From NCBI GenBank assembly GCA_003339415.1, contig PDHQ01000073.1, positions 79,457 through 143,456 on the forward strand: a stretch of 64,000 bases of DNA. Direction: 5' to 3'. A program made the position numbers and the translations under genes. This document shows positions 24,150-36,200 of this stretch, piece after piece. The DNA comes from Ophiocordyceps camponoti-saundersi (nom. inval.). Its lineage: Eukaryota > Ascomycota > Sordariomycetes > Hypocreales > Ophiocordycipitaceae. Position 1 is the stretch's first letter. Every line of letters begins with the position of its first letter. The notes under the pieces were generated by a model, which made no database searches, had not been told where the DNA came from, and was given only the letters and a program-made list of their open reading frames with translations.

Positions 24150-27100
24150 CGTTCGTTACTAAGTAACTTATTTACCTTATTCTAATAGCCGGTACTTTTT
24201 AAGAGTATTTATATATTTTTTCCTAATAATATCTAGCTAGGCTTCTAACTTATTTTTTTCTTTCTCGAATTTTTTAATTATCTCCTTTTATTAAAAATCT
24301 TTTTTAGCTACTTACTAATTATTATTATTCGGGTATCCCTTTTAATATATAAGATACTTTATTTAAGTAGTACCTTATCCTCTTTTAACTCTTCTCCTAT
24401 CGAGGATTTATTTAATCTTATAGTTATTAGTATTAAGCTTAAAGCTAGGTTTTTCTCTTAAAATATCGGCTAGTCGAAGTTAAATAACTAATATAATAAG
24501 ATAAATATTTATAGAGTTATCGAGATTTAGTTAATAAGCTAAATAGCTAATTCGTTTAATTACGCGGAAAAGCCTAGTTTACTATTCCGAAAGCTTCGCT
24601 ACTTATTTATTAGGAATAGAATATCCTTTCCTAAGTTTTAGCTAAACTTAATTACTAAGCTTAAACTTAAGTTTCCGATATTTCTTATTATAATATCGTT
24701 TTATCGTAGCTTAGGCGTAAGTAATAAAGATAATTACCTTATCTTTTAATATTTCCCGGGATCTAAGAGAAACTTAATCGCTTAGATAATAAAAACTATT
24801 ATCTATTTAGAATCTAGTAAGTAACTTACTTAGCGTAGTTTTAATAACTAAGGAGAAGGAGTTATTAAGAGAAAACTAAAAAGCTAATAGAGTATTAATT
24901 TATCGCTTTATTAGGAAATTAGCGGCGAAAAATCTAAAAGCGATTTCGATAGTTTAGTTTTATTTTTTAGATAAACTATTAGTTTAAGGGTAATATATAA
25001 TTAATATTAAAAGTTTAGTACTAAAAGTAAACTATAAGGTTTTTTAAAGCTTAGATATAAACTTTAGGTCTTAATTAGAGATAATTTACTTTAGGAGTTC
25101 TTAATTATAATAAGTAAGCTTATAATATAGCTACTAAGCTTATTTTTTAGTAGTAAAATAATCGTATTTAGGGGTTAAAATATATATTTTCGAGAACTTA
25201 TCGGTAATAGTAAGGAGGGTATTATAGAACTTTCCTTCGAGTTTAGATTAAGGTAAGTTTTCCGAAAAAACTAAAAAGAGTCTAGTAATAAAGTTTATTA
25301 TAATTATATAAAAGGGAATTACTAAGGAATAAATTAGAACTATTTCCTTAAGGGGAGGCTATTTATTAGTTTAATTATATTTATAAATATTATATTTATT
25401 TATAAAATTATTAATCTTTTTCTTTAATTAGGAAATAATAAAATTAAAGGAAAGTTTAGCTTATATATATCTTTAATTAGTATAAAATTTACGAAAATAA
25501 TACTTAAAAATAATTTCTTTAGCGTAGTTTTCGGGAATATAAAGTTATTATTAACTATTAATATCTTCGAGATATAATAAGCTATTTACTTAAATAAAAG
25601 GGAGTCTTTCCTAAAAGTTTTTATCTCTAAGTTACTCTAAAATCTTAGATTATTATATATCGAAGAGATATCTTTCGGAAATCCGGCGTTAGAAGGCGTT
25701 ATTAAGAATAGCTTCTAAGAAAATAAATATATAGTCCTAGTTAATATAATCTTTTTAAATATCCTTAAGTTCTCCTTATTTTTTTTCCGGGATTACCTTA
25801 AAAGGGAGGCGTAAAAAAGAGTTTACGAGAATATTAAAAGCGCCTAAGATATATTAAACTTTAAAAAAGTATTAATTTAGAAACTAAGAAGTAAGAGTAA
25901 GGTAATTATTACTTCTTATACTAATAGTAAAAGGAGAGGTTTATTTTATAATTACTAAAATTATAATATAATCCGTAAAAATTACGATTTTCGGTTTCTA
26001 AGTTTTAATTAAATAAGTTCGGAGTTTATAATAAGCTTATACTAAATAGAAAATCTTAAGTTTAGTTAGCTAATATTTAATTTCGGCTAGTTTAAAAGTA
26101 TAACTAAAATAGTAAATAGGTTTAATTAACTACTAAAGCGGAGCTAAAAATAGTTTCTAAGATTCCTTATTATCGATATAGAAAAGATAGGCTATAAAAC
26201 TATTCTCCTAAAAGGTATTAATTTATAAAAAAAGTTAATAGTTAGAAAAAAACTAACTAAGAATAGCGTCGTTATAAAAAGTATTAGTAATATTATTAAA
26301 ATAGTTAGTTTCTTCCTTTATTAGGATAATCTTAAACTAAGAGGTAAAAGTATTTTTTTTTAGTTTAGTAATAAGTACTTTATTTTCCTATCTTTCTTAG
26401 AATATTACTATTTTATATTTCTAAAAAAAGTTAATTTTTTATATAAAATAGGGAATAAGATATCTTATCTATTTAATTAATTTAATTTACTACTTAAAAT
26501 ATTATAAGGTATTAGGAAATTTAATATTTTATAAGGCTTTTACTTAAAATTAAGTATTTATTAGTACGAATCTATTAACGTAATACTTTAATATTTTTAT
26601 AGATAGGTAATAAAGGAATAATTTAGGAGCGGAGAGGGAAAGATTTATACTAACGAAAAAAATTAAATATAGTAAATAGATACTTAATATAATTTTCTAA
26701 AAAGTTAGAGAAGATTATTATATTATTAATATATTTAGTAATATATACTTTATATAATCGGAGAATATAATTAATAAATTTTTATATATAAGTAAGCGAA
26801 TTTTTATACCTTATAAGAGCGATTATAGCCCTTTTTAATCCGCGGTAAAAAATAATTATAAACCGCTCTTAGTAATCTAGATAAATAAGAAACTAATAGA
26901 AAAAGCTTTAAGTATTAATAGCGGAAATAACCTTTTTACTTACTAATTTATAAATTATATCTTAAGGGAGAGGTATAAGATATATATTAGGAATAGCTAC
27001 GCTATTTAAAGCTTATAAGTTATTAATAATATATAGTTTACCTTTTCTCTAAATAATAAAATATAAGCTAGTAAAAAGTAAAGCTTTAAGCGCTTATTTT

Positions 27101-30100
27101 ATTTTACTTTATAAATATATATCGTTATACTTTTTATTAAGAAAATCCTAATTAAGTTTATTTAGTAAATAGGGATATAAACTAAGTTTCTTCTTATATT
27201 AATTATCGATAAGGGGGATTTTTAGATACCGCTTAGGGGGCAGATTAATTAGTCCGGTATCTTCTTAGAGTTTCGGAAGGGAATTGCAAAGTTATTTTAC
27301 CTTTCTAGATAACTAAGGATCTAGTATATAAATTTTAACGCCGTATTCTCCTTCGATTCCCGGAATATCGGGTATTTTAGAGATACTTAACCGATAAGGT
27401 TAACTTAGATCTAAAATATTAATAAGAGGTAAGTTAGTATTAGTTTCGTTAAATAATATTATTTAGTTTAAAAAAGAATCTAGCGTTAAACGTTTATTAA
27501 GGTTATCTAAGAAGTCTTTCTTAGTAATTTATTAAGGGATTATAAAAGAAAATTAATTATTAAGATTTAGTATAATACTAACCTTTTCTTTTTATTTAAA
27601 AAAGATTAGTTTATTACTTAAGTTAAAAATAGTTAAATAAAAGTAATTACGAATAATTAAACCTAAGAGGAAATAAGAGTTAGGGAAGAAGATAAGGTTA
27701 CGATTCTTAAAAGGATCTTTAATTAATACTAGAATCGTGCTTATTAAAAAAGGAGGGATTATTATTACTAAAATAGCTATTATATATTTACGAATAGCTA
27801 GTCTTTTATAAGTAGAATAGTATTTAATATATATTCCTCCGTAAAGTTAAATCTAAAGCTCTTATCGAGAGTTAAGAATATTAATTTTATAAGGGATTAA
27901 GAATCCTTATCCTAATAAAACTCTAATAAGAAAATACTTAATAACTTAAGCGCTAGCTTTAAACTTACTAATATAAAACTTATTATCGATTTTACTAACG
28001 ATATTTAAAGTAAAGGTAGCTTAACTATAAGTTAAAGCTAATTTAATATTATTTAAGCCTCGAATTATTATTAAATTATAGTTAACGTTATCGAACTTAT
28101 TAAATAAGTCCTTCTTAATAAAGGATCTATTTACTTTAATATTAATATATATTTCTATAGCGTTAGATAGTCCGTTTTTACCGAATACTAAAATCTTCGT
28201 ATAGGAAAAATAGGAAACTTATTTTAAAGGAAAATTAGTTATCTAAGGAGTAGCTTCGATAATAAGAAGGTTTTTAGGAAAAAGGTCTCTAATAGTATTA
28301 AGAGGTTTTATCTTATATTTCTTAAAATCCGAAATAAGATAATATAAATTATTAGCTAATTACTTATTTTTTTCGGCCTTAGATAATTTAGATAAGTTAG
28401 TTTTATTATCTAGATTATATTCTAAGATATTAAAAATTATATTATATATCTTAGAAGAGATTATAAAGACTCCGTTAGTATTAGGATCTTATTCGGTAAG
28501 TTTATAAGTAAGATTAATAAAGATAAGATTACCTTTTAAGCCTTCTCCGTTTTTCTTTAGGAAAGGCTATTTTATCTTTACTTTAAACTTAATATTCTTA
28601 TTAAAAAGTTTCCGGGTATTATCTATTAGCTTTCTAAGGAAATTATTTAGTTTACGATCTAGTTAGTAATTTAAATTTTATAAGGATTTCTTCTTAGAAT
28701 TATTTACCTTATATTTACGTTAAGGTAACTTACTTAAAACTATATACTAAGTAGCGTTATTTTATAAATTACCTTAAATACCTTTAGTTAGCTTAGTTTA
28801 AAAGTTTAAAATAAGTTATTTATATTTATATATTTAGTTATCTAAAGTATCTTTACTAGTTAGCTATTAGAAAGTTTCCTAAAATAAGATATTAAGTTAA
28901 GAGAAGATAATTATTAGTATAGATTATTTAAGATAAAAAGCTACTTAAGCTATTCTCTTTATTTTAGATACTTATAATCGGAAATTCTTTTTAGCGAGTA
29001 TATTCTAAGATATAAAGCTTTATTTTTATATAGTAAGAGCGGTAATATTAAGTTAGATAGTAAACCTTTTCTAAAAAGCTTTTACTTATTTTTAAATTCC
29101 TAAATTAGGAAAAGTTAGTTCTAATCTAATTTAAGAGTTTAAATCTCCGGAATATTATTCTATAATATATCCTTAAAAAAGAGAGGGAATAAGTTATATA
29201 AGTTTATCTACGTAATCCTCGCTTTAGGCGGTAACCTATTTTAAAGCGTTTATAAATTAGTTAATACTCTAATAAACGATAATTTAATTAGTTTCTTTAA
29301 TCTAATTAAAGGTAATATTAAAAATACTAGTAAGCTTAAACTATCTAATATCTTTAACTTATAACTTAACTTATCGTTTAAATAGTTTCTATAAGTTTAA
29401 TTAATTATATAATTATAAATTATTATTTAAGTTAATATATTTAAGGTAATCTAAGTTCTAAGGTATAATATTATAAAAGTAGAGTATATTATTAACTATT
29501 TATATTATTTTTTCCTTTTCCGCGGAAAATAGAGGAGGTTTTCCGGAATTAAACGATATTATAGGAGAATCTAGGAAATACTACCTCTTCGAAGTATTCT
29601 TCTTTAAGGTAAACGGTTCTCTTTTTAGAAAGGATTCTTATAGCGTAGAGGTTTTCTTACTTTTATCTTAAGAGGAGGTTTCCTCCTTACCTTCTTCCTA
29701 AAAGGGGATTTCGGTATTTTCCTTACTTTCTTCCGGTAAAGTAAGCAGCTTACTTTTTCCTTTAGTATTACTTATAGTTTAAAGATATTCTTAAATAAGG
29801 GGTAGCTAGTTTTCTAGGGGAATACTAAGTAAATAAGGGATATTATTAAATATATACCTTAATTAATTTACTTATTTAAATAGTTAATTATAGTTTACTA
29901 TAATATTTAAATTAGTTAGGAAAAGTTTAATTATAGTAAGTAACTTAGTTTTTTAGGGATTATCTTAATATAGTAAGTATTTTTAAACTAGCTTTATTTC
30001 CCTATATTATAAAGGAGGAAATTTGCCTTTAAAAGGGTAAGGTTTCTTTACTACTTTATAAGTATTAAAAATATAAGCTTTTTCTTTCCTAGCTATAACT

Positions 30101-30250
30101 TCTTTCTTAATTACCTTAAGAAGTTTAGGGGTAAAGAAATAATATATAGCTAAGGTTAAGTAATAAATATAGTAAAGCTTTCTTTTAAGCTAAAAATCTA
30201 CGCTTATAAAGTTTTATTAGTAAAAACGTTTTAAGTCTAACTTATTACCT
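24150..30250 (-). pseudogene. chromovirus 2 gag-pol relic
   Basis: Read on the - strand. The reverse transcriptase box is YINNIIIFS (26709-26735), preceded by KFINYILRLYKVYITK and followed by NFLENYIKYLFTIF, a good match to the gypsy reverse transcriptase palm. The integrase end is near 24900-25020 with YYP*TN, KK*NQTIEIAFRFF and LNNS-type motifs. A chromodomain-like segment (GYPNNNN**VAKKDF, then IIKKFEKEKNK) lies at about 24260-24360. Gag and protease should lie between about 27.2 and 30.2 kb but are too degraded for residue-level claims. It is inactive. Confidence 0.82.
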
Positions 30251-30294
30251 TAATAGCTAAAGATCTATAAGTTAGCGAAACGTAAAATTACTAC

Positions 30295-30494
30295 TAGTTA
30301 ATATACGCTTATACGTATAATTTACTAATAGTTATATATACTAAGCTAGCTACTAAATATAATATATAGGAAAGGGAGATAAGCTAGCTACTAATTATAA
30401 GATTATAAAATAGCTATTATAAAAGGTATAAGTATAAGTAAGAGTTTTTTAAGAATTAAAATAATAATTATAAAAGAATTTAAATTATTACTTA
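30295..30494 (-). repeat. Chromovirus 2 LTR, first part (split by LINE)
   Basis: 200 bp matching 20715-20914; broken at the LINE target site TAAATTATTACTTA. Confidence 0.88.
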
Positions 30495-32364
30495 ATAACT
30501 AACTTTTATATATTTTACGGATCCCGCGCTTAAAGCGACGCGGATACGGACCTTTTATTCTTATATTATAAGCAGACTCCGCTCTTTTCGTTACTTTATA
30601 GCGATAGCCTTAAGCTACGCCTAGAGTAACTCCGAGGGGAAAAGTAACGCTATATAAGTTAATCGTAACTACGAAAATTTTTTATTTAAAATATAGCTTT
30701 ACTCTAAATTATAGTAAGCTTAAACCTAAAAGTTTACCGCACCTCTTACCTTATTAGAAGCTAAGGCGAGTATTAGTAAGATTATTTCGGGGGACGCTTT
30801 AATCTTTATATAAGTAATTATTAAATAAGTAGCGGAGTCTAAGAGGGTTTAGGGAGGCGCCCCCCTTACTCTAACTTTATCGATTAGTAATATTTTCTCG
30901 GCTATTACGGCTATAATTTCCTCTCTTTTCTATAGCTTTAGGGGGAGCGGAACTCCTCTAATATAAGCTATAATTATAGCTAAAGCGCTAGAGAAAACTA
31001 TTAAAAAATAAGTTCCTAGGTAATATAAGCGTTAGCTTATAATTTACTCTAACTTTATTATTACTCCGCTCTAAGTTTAAGGCTTTAAGGTAATTATAAT
31101 AAATATTAACTATAAACTTTATAAGTAAGGCTAAGCCCTTATAGTAAAGAAATTACTTAGCGGCGATATTATAATAATATTTTAAGATATTATTTATAAG
31201 CTTCGGTTTAATTTAAGGTAACTTTATACCGCTTTTAGAGAAAAGGTATACTTAACTAGCGGAGGTTATACTCTTATTATAAAGGGAGTACTAGCGTAAG
31301 CCTTATAATAAAGCGGTAAGGAAGCCTTTTAGAAGAAGATTAAGTTATTAAATAAGGTTTTAGTAATATAACTATACGCGAAAAGATATTATTTAGAAAC
31401 TTAGCGGAGTTCCCTTATAGTTATTATTAATAGCGTAATAAATATAAACTAAATCTATAATAAGGGTATAATAATATAAGCGGAGATTTTTAACGTAGAA
31501 CTTTATAAGCTAGAGGTTTAACCTTAGTAGTATTTTAAATACTATTAGCTTAGATATATTATTAAATATTATATAGTAAAGCTATAATATAGCTAGTATT
31601 TTACTTCTTTATACGTAAAAGGCGAGTTAGCTTACTTTATAGTATACGGAAAAAGACCGTATTATTACCCTCTCTATTAAGGGACTTATCTTAGGTAAAG
31701 TTAACTTTACTTTAAAACGAGAGCGGCGTAGGACCGGGCGAAGAATACTTATATTTCCTAACCCCGGAGATTTACGGATTAGAACTCTATATATACCGCC
31801 CCTCCTCCCCCCCTAGCGCTAACCGGAGTCTAATAATAGCTAGGGCGGAAACGCTAAAAAGCAAATATAGTAGCTCCGCCTTCGACCCCTTTTTTAAATT
31901 TATCCGCAGCTCCGCTATAATAATTAGGCCGCCTTTTAGGATTAGCTATTACGGGGTTTATTATAGGCTAGTAAAACCTTTATACGTTTCTTAGTTATAT
32001 TAATAAAGCCTTAATTAAACGGATTATTTAGGATATTATAATTAAGCGCGGAGATTTAGTTTATAATAACGATAACGCCTAGGAAGATAAATAGCTATAT
32101 AAACTCCGTACTAAACTTAAACTATATATACTCTTACTACCGCAAACTCCGCTTTAGAGGATATATTAGCTTCCTAATTATTTATTATTACTAAACTTAC
32201 CTAAGGTATAGAGTGCTAGGTGCGGACCTAGTCCGGCCTTAAACTAAGGTAACGCTTAAGGGGAGGGTTTTACTCCGAGTTCTCCGGTTTTTCCTACTCT
32301 TAAAATATATATAGGATAGTTCTAAGCTATATTAGGCATACTAGTATATAAATATTATTATTAT
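30495..32364 (+). mobile_element. Tad-like LINE (non-LTR) fragment with ORF1 only
   Basis: A 1870-bp insertion inside the LTR of chromovirus 2. The 14-bp TSD is TAAATTATTACTTA (30481-30494) and TAAATTACTACCTA (32365-32378), which differ only by C/T. TSDs of this length and a simple-repeat tail (ATTATTATTATT at the 3' end) fit target-primed integration. An ORF1-like frame covers about 31130-31790, and no reverse transcriptase is present. GC content and motif retention are a little higher than in the surrounding LTR. Confidence 0.8.
31130..31790 (+). pseudogene. LINE ORF1 (gag-like, zinc knuckles) relic
   Basis: The frame carries a row of CCHC-type knuckles degraded by Cys/His to Tyr changes. 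Near 31523-31600 it reads YFKYY*LRYIIKYYIVKL, which keeps the C-x2-C-x4-H-x4-C spacing of the first knuckle, and two further knuckle-like groups follow to about 31680. This arrangement is typical of ORF1 of fungal Tad1-clade LINEs, whose product binds the element RNA. The endonuclease/reverse transcriptase ORF2 that should follow is missing. Confidence 0.68.
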
Positions 32365-32378
32365 TAAATTACTACCTA

Positions 32379-32787
32379 AAGGAATACTAAGCTAATTATA
32401 TAGTTAGGAGCTTAAGGAAGATTTCCTAATATAATCTTAAAAGTATTTACCTAAGGGGATTTTACGGTAATTTCCGAGTATATTAGTAAAATAGAGATTT
32501 CCTAATATATAGTAATTTCCTAATATACGGGGATTTCTTAGTAAAATCCGGAGATTTCTAAAAGTATATTTTAATACTAGATATTACTAGAAATCTTAGT
32601 AAAATCCTAAGAGTTATTATAAAGAAGTTCTAAAAGGAAATCTTAGTAATTTCCTAAGCGTAAAGGTAATAAAGTTTTTAGGGGAAATCTAAGTAAAATC
32701 CTAAGGCGGGAAAACCTAGGAAATTTTAGGGAAATATTATAAAAAGTTAGGCGATTTATAGGGGTGTTATTACACGTCCCATATTAA
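32379..32787 (-). repeat. Chromovirus 2 LTR, second part (split by LINE)
   Basis: 409 bp matching 20915-21323; it still ends ACACGTCCCATATTAA, keeping CA steps lost in the left LTR. Confidence 0.88.
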
Positions 32788-34320
32788 TAATATAAGATAT
32801 ACTAAAAGCCTTCCTTTCTTTAGCTTTAAATAACGCTATTTTATCTAACTATATTAATTTAAAAATAATAGTTTTAAAAACGGATAATATAGAAATATAG
32901 ATAAAGGATATAAATTTTTCTAGTAAGTATTTTTTCTTTATTTATTTATTTATTTAACTAATTTTTTTTAGCACTTTTTAACCGGCTTCGATATATTATT
33001 ACTATTTTAAAATATAATATAGAGCTGAAAAAACTCTTTAAAGAAGGGCTTAAAAAAGCAAAAAACTAGGGCACTATTCCTTCGGATTTAAATAAGGAAA
33101 AAATTCCTTTAAGCAAGTATTATTTTTTATTAATAATATTATTTTAACTAATATTTTTTAGATAATACTACGCGCTAGAATTCGACCTTTTATATGCTAA
33201 GTATAGCGCTTTAGCTTAAGCTAGTAATTTTTTATATTATAAATAATATAGTAAATAAAGAATTAAAAAAGAACGCTATAAATAACGCTAAATAGGAGAC
33301 TTTTGCCGACCTAAAACGACTTTTTAAGATTTTTTTAAAGCCTTCTATAAGGCTCTAAGGATAACTTTATATTATAGCTTCGGAAGCTTTACTTTATATT
33401 TATATAATTTATAAAAAGCTAAATTCCTTAGCTATAAAGTACGAAATTAAGGCTTAATATACGAATTTAGCCCCGGGACTAGTAAGTATTTTTTTATATT
33501 TTTATTTATTATTTATACTAATTATTTTCTTAGTTAAACTATTATAACCTCTTTCTTTTAAGTATTTTATAAGAGAAAAATAAGCTAGAAAAATATTTTC
33601 CTAAAAAACTAACTTATACTAATTATAAGGGTTACTTATTATACTTATTTAGTATAATCCTTAACTTAAGACTTAAACTTAACTACTTTTAGGAAAATTA
33701 GCTTTTAGCCTTTTATTCCGGCTTTAAAAAGGACGTTTTAGATTAGTTTAAAGCCGAGTACTTTAAGTAAGTTATTTTTTCCTTTATTTATTTTTCCTTT
33801 ATTTATTTTTACTAATATTATTTTAGGATAAAAGAAGAAGTAACTTAGAAAAATATTACTTCTTCTAAGGCCCCTAGCCCGGCTAATTCCGACTTTTCCG
33901 ATAACTTTTTTATTAATTTAGATAAAGAAAATAGCCCGGAAGAGTTTATTTTTTACTTTACAAAGCCGTATATTAAGAAAAAAGTAAGTATTAATTTTTT
34001 TTTAATTTTTCCCTTTTTTATTTAACTTACTAATTATTTTTAAGATAATATCCTTATATACTAAAAGTAGCAGAAAGCTAGATTCCCTATTTTAGCTATT
34101 TTAGTATAATGTTATTTATCGATTATAGCTACCTTAGCCTCGATCGAAAGCGCTTTTTCGATTAGCGCGAATATAATAACTAAAAGCCGGAATTAACTTA
34201 ATTTAGAAACGATAAAGAAGCTTATTTTACTTAAGAGCTAGAATAAAGATTTAAGCTTACTTGAAAAAGAATATAAGGAAGGTAAGGAAGAGGATTAAAT
34301 ACTTATTATTTATATTTATT
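32788..34320 (+). pseudogene. hAT transposase relic, 3' part with dimerisation domain
   Basis: The C-terminal hAT dimerisation domain reads YLSIIATLASIESAFS followed by ISANIITKSRN at 34113-34197, then ILLKS*NKDLSLLEKE. In the family this domain holds transposase multimers together. Clear intron-like blocks are 33482-33533 and 33984-34044, each GTAAGT..CTAAT..AG; others lie near 32915-32965, 33118-33162 and 33774-33825. Premature stops are RIP-type. The gene is split from its 5' part by chromovirus 2. Confidence 0.82.
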
Positions 34321-34379
34321 TAGCTAGTTTTTTTACTTAGTTTAATCTAAGTTTTTCTAGTTAAATAAATATTTTTAAA

Positions 34380-34585
34380 ACCTTTTTTAGTATTTTTATT
34401 AATATTTTTATTAGTATTTTTATTAGTATTTTTATTAGTATTTTTATTAGTATTTTTATTAGTATTTATATTAGTATTTATATTAGTATTTTTATTAGTA
34501 TTTTTATTAGTATTTTTATTAGTATTTTTATTAGTATTTTTATTAGTATTTTTATTAGTATTTTTACTAGTATTTTTTTTACTTT
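34380..34585. repeat. 12-bp tandem array (TATTTTTATTAG)n
   Basis: About 16 copies, some with TATATTAG variants, immediately 3' of the hAT transposase. Confidence 0.85.
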
Positions 34586-34589
34586 TTAT

Positions 34590-35095
34590 TTTTAAACCTT
34601 CTTATTACTTTTCTTATTACCCTTCTTATTACCTTTTTTAAGTCTTCTTATTACTCTTCTTATTACTCTTTTTATTACCCTTCTTATTACTCTTCTTATT
34701 ACCCTTCTTATTACTTTTTTTATTACTCTTTTTATTACTCTTTTTATTACCCTTTTTAATCTTATTAGCCCTCTTATTAGCCCTCTTATTAGCCCTCTTA
34801 TTAGCCCTCTTATTAGCCCTCTTATTAACTATCTTATTAGCTATCTTATTAGTCTTCTTATTAGTCTTCTAATTACTTTTTTTATTACTCTTTTTATTAC
34901 TCTTTTTATTACTTTTTTTATTATTTTTTTATTACTCTTTTTATTACTCTTTTTATTACTCTTTTTATTACTCTTTTTATTACTCTTTTTATTACTCTTT
35001 TTATTACTCTCCTTATTACTCTTTTTATTACTCTTTATTTTACTTTTTATTTTACTCTTTATCTTACTCTTTATCTTACTCTTTATTTTATATTT
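34590..35095. repeat. 12-bp tandem array (TTATTACTCTTT)n and variants
   Basis: About 40 copies of a pyrimidine-rich 12-mer on the + strand: TTATTACCCTTC, TTATTAGCCCTC and TTATTACTCTTT sub-blocks follow one another, showing local homogenisation. It shares TTATTA and its 12-bp period with the preceding array. Confidence 0.85.
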
Positions 35096-35379
35096 TTTAT
35101 TAATTCTTATATTAATTTTATATTACTATTATATAATTATATTATTATTTTATTATATTCTTATATTATTATAATATAAAATAAGATATTATAATATATA
35201 ATATATAATAATATTAATATATATTATATTATTATATTATTATATTAATATAATATAATTTTATCTTCTTTTTTAATTTTATTTTATTATTAATAAATAG
35301 ATTTTTATATAAAAACCTCTTTATATAACTTACCTTTTTCCCTTTTTTATTTAAAATATTAAATAATTATATTTTTAAA

Positions 35380-35568
35380 AAAAAATTATAAAAATCACGA
35401 ACTCGTGATTTAACTTATCTCTAAAAAAATCACTTATAAGTGATTTTTTCACGCTAGTGATTTAAATTATAAAAAATCACTTACTAAGCAAAAAGCCGTG
35501 ATTTAAATCACGAAAAATCACATCACTTATAAATGATTTTTTAACTCCGTGATTTTTTTCTAACCCTA
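35380..35568 (-). repeat. hAT right terminal and subterminal repeats
   Basis: Inverted match to the left end, with repeated ATCACTTATAAGTGAT and CGTGATTT motifs and ending CTAACCCTA. CA and TG steps survive better here than elsewhere in the island. Confidence 0.8.
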
Positions 35569-35576
35569 GCTATACT

Positions 35577-36200
35577 ATTATATAAGTTTTAGATATATAA
35601 TATATATAAATACTTTATCTTAACGAGTATTACCGCCTCTTTATTATTATTATTTCCTTTTATAATATACTCGCTTATTATATAAGATAATAATTACGGC
35701 TAACTAAATAATATATTAAAATAGTAAAATAAAAACTTAATAAGCGTAGTAAGCTTAAAAGATAATATTAATAGAAAACATAAAAATAATAATATGAAAA
35801 ATAATTATAGGAATATAGTAGCGGGTTATTAAAATAATAAGTATAGTAAAAAAATTACTTAGCGAGAAAATTAATATAATTAGCTTAAGGAGATAAGAGA
35901 AAAGAGGAGGAAGAAAAATTTTTTATATAATAAGGTATTTTAATTTATACCTTATATATATATATATTATAGCTAAAAATATTTTTTTCTTAAGGTAAAG
36001 GGGTATATAAGGGATTTAAGCTACGCTTAAATAGCTAAATTATATAAAAGTGTTTAGTTAAGTTTACGTATATAATAAGCGCGAGGTATATATAGATATA
36101 TACGATTAGTTAGCGCTACGCGCAGGGCGTGCGCGGGCTATATATAAATTATAACCCTAAGTATATATATTATATATACTTGAAACCTTTTTAAGTTATT
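35577..36200. other. AT-rich DNA between hAT and the inverted hAT fragment
   Basis: No domain or terminal repeat recognised. A short GC-richer patch (GCGCTACGCGCAGGGCGTGC) occurs near 36112-36131. Confidence 0.5.

Larger units (their letters stand above)
20715..32787 (-). mobile_element. Ty3/gypsy chromovirus 2, inverted, inserted in hAT
   Basis: The left LTR is 20715-21323 (609 bp). The right LTR is 30295-30494 plus 32379-32787 (200 + 409 = 609 bp) once the LINE insertion and one TSD copy are removed. The identical length and end-to-end alignment establish the pair. Pol is read on the - strand, so the 5' LTR is the split one at the right. No matching 5-bp TSD could be found (flanks CCTTA and TAATA), either through mutation or because the edge is off by a few bases. 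The interior is 8971 bp, long for a chromovirus. Confidence 0.87.
9109..35568 (+). mobile_element. hAT-superfamily DNA transposon (host of nested insertions)
   Basis: Terminal inverted repeats start TAGGGTTAGAAAAAAATCAC at 9109 and, inverted, end CTAACCCTA at 35568. The flanking 8-bp TSD GCTATACT is exact (9101-9108 and 35569-35576); 8 bp is the hAT signature length. The span is 26.46 kb, but two retrotransposons account for most of it; the hAT's own DNA (9109-11493, 19110-20714, 32788-35568) is about 6.8 kb. Transposase pieces lie on the + strand and end with a hAT dimerisation domain near 34.1 kb. It is RIP-mutated throughout and inactive. It must be older than the elements inside it. Confidence 0.9.
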
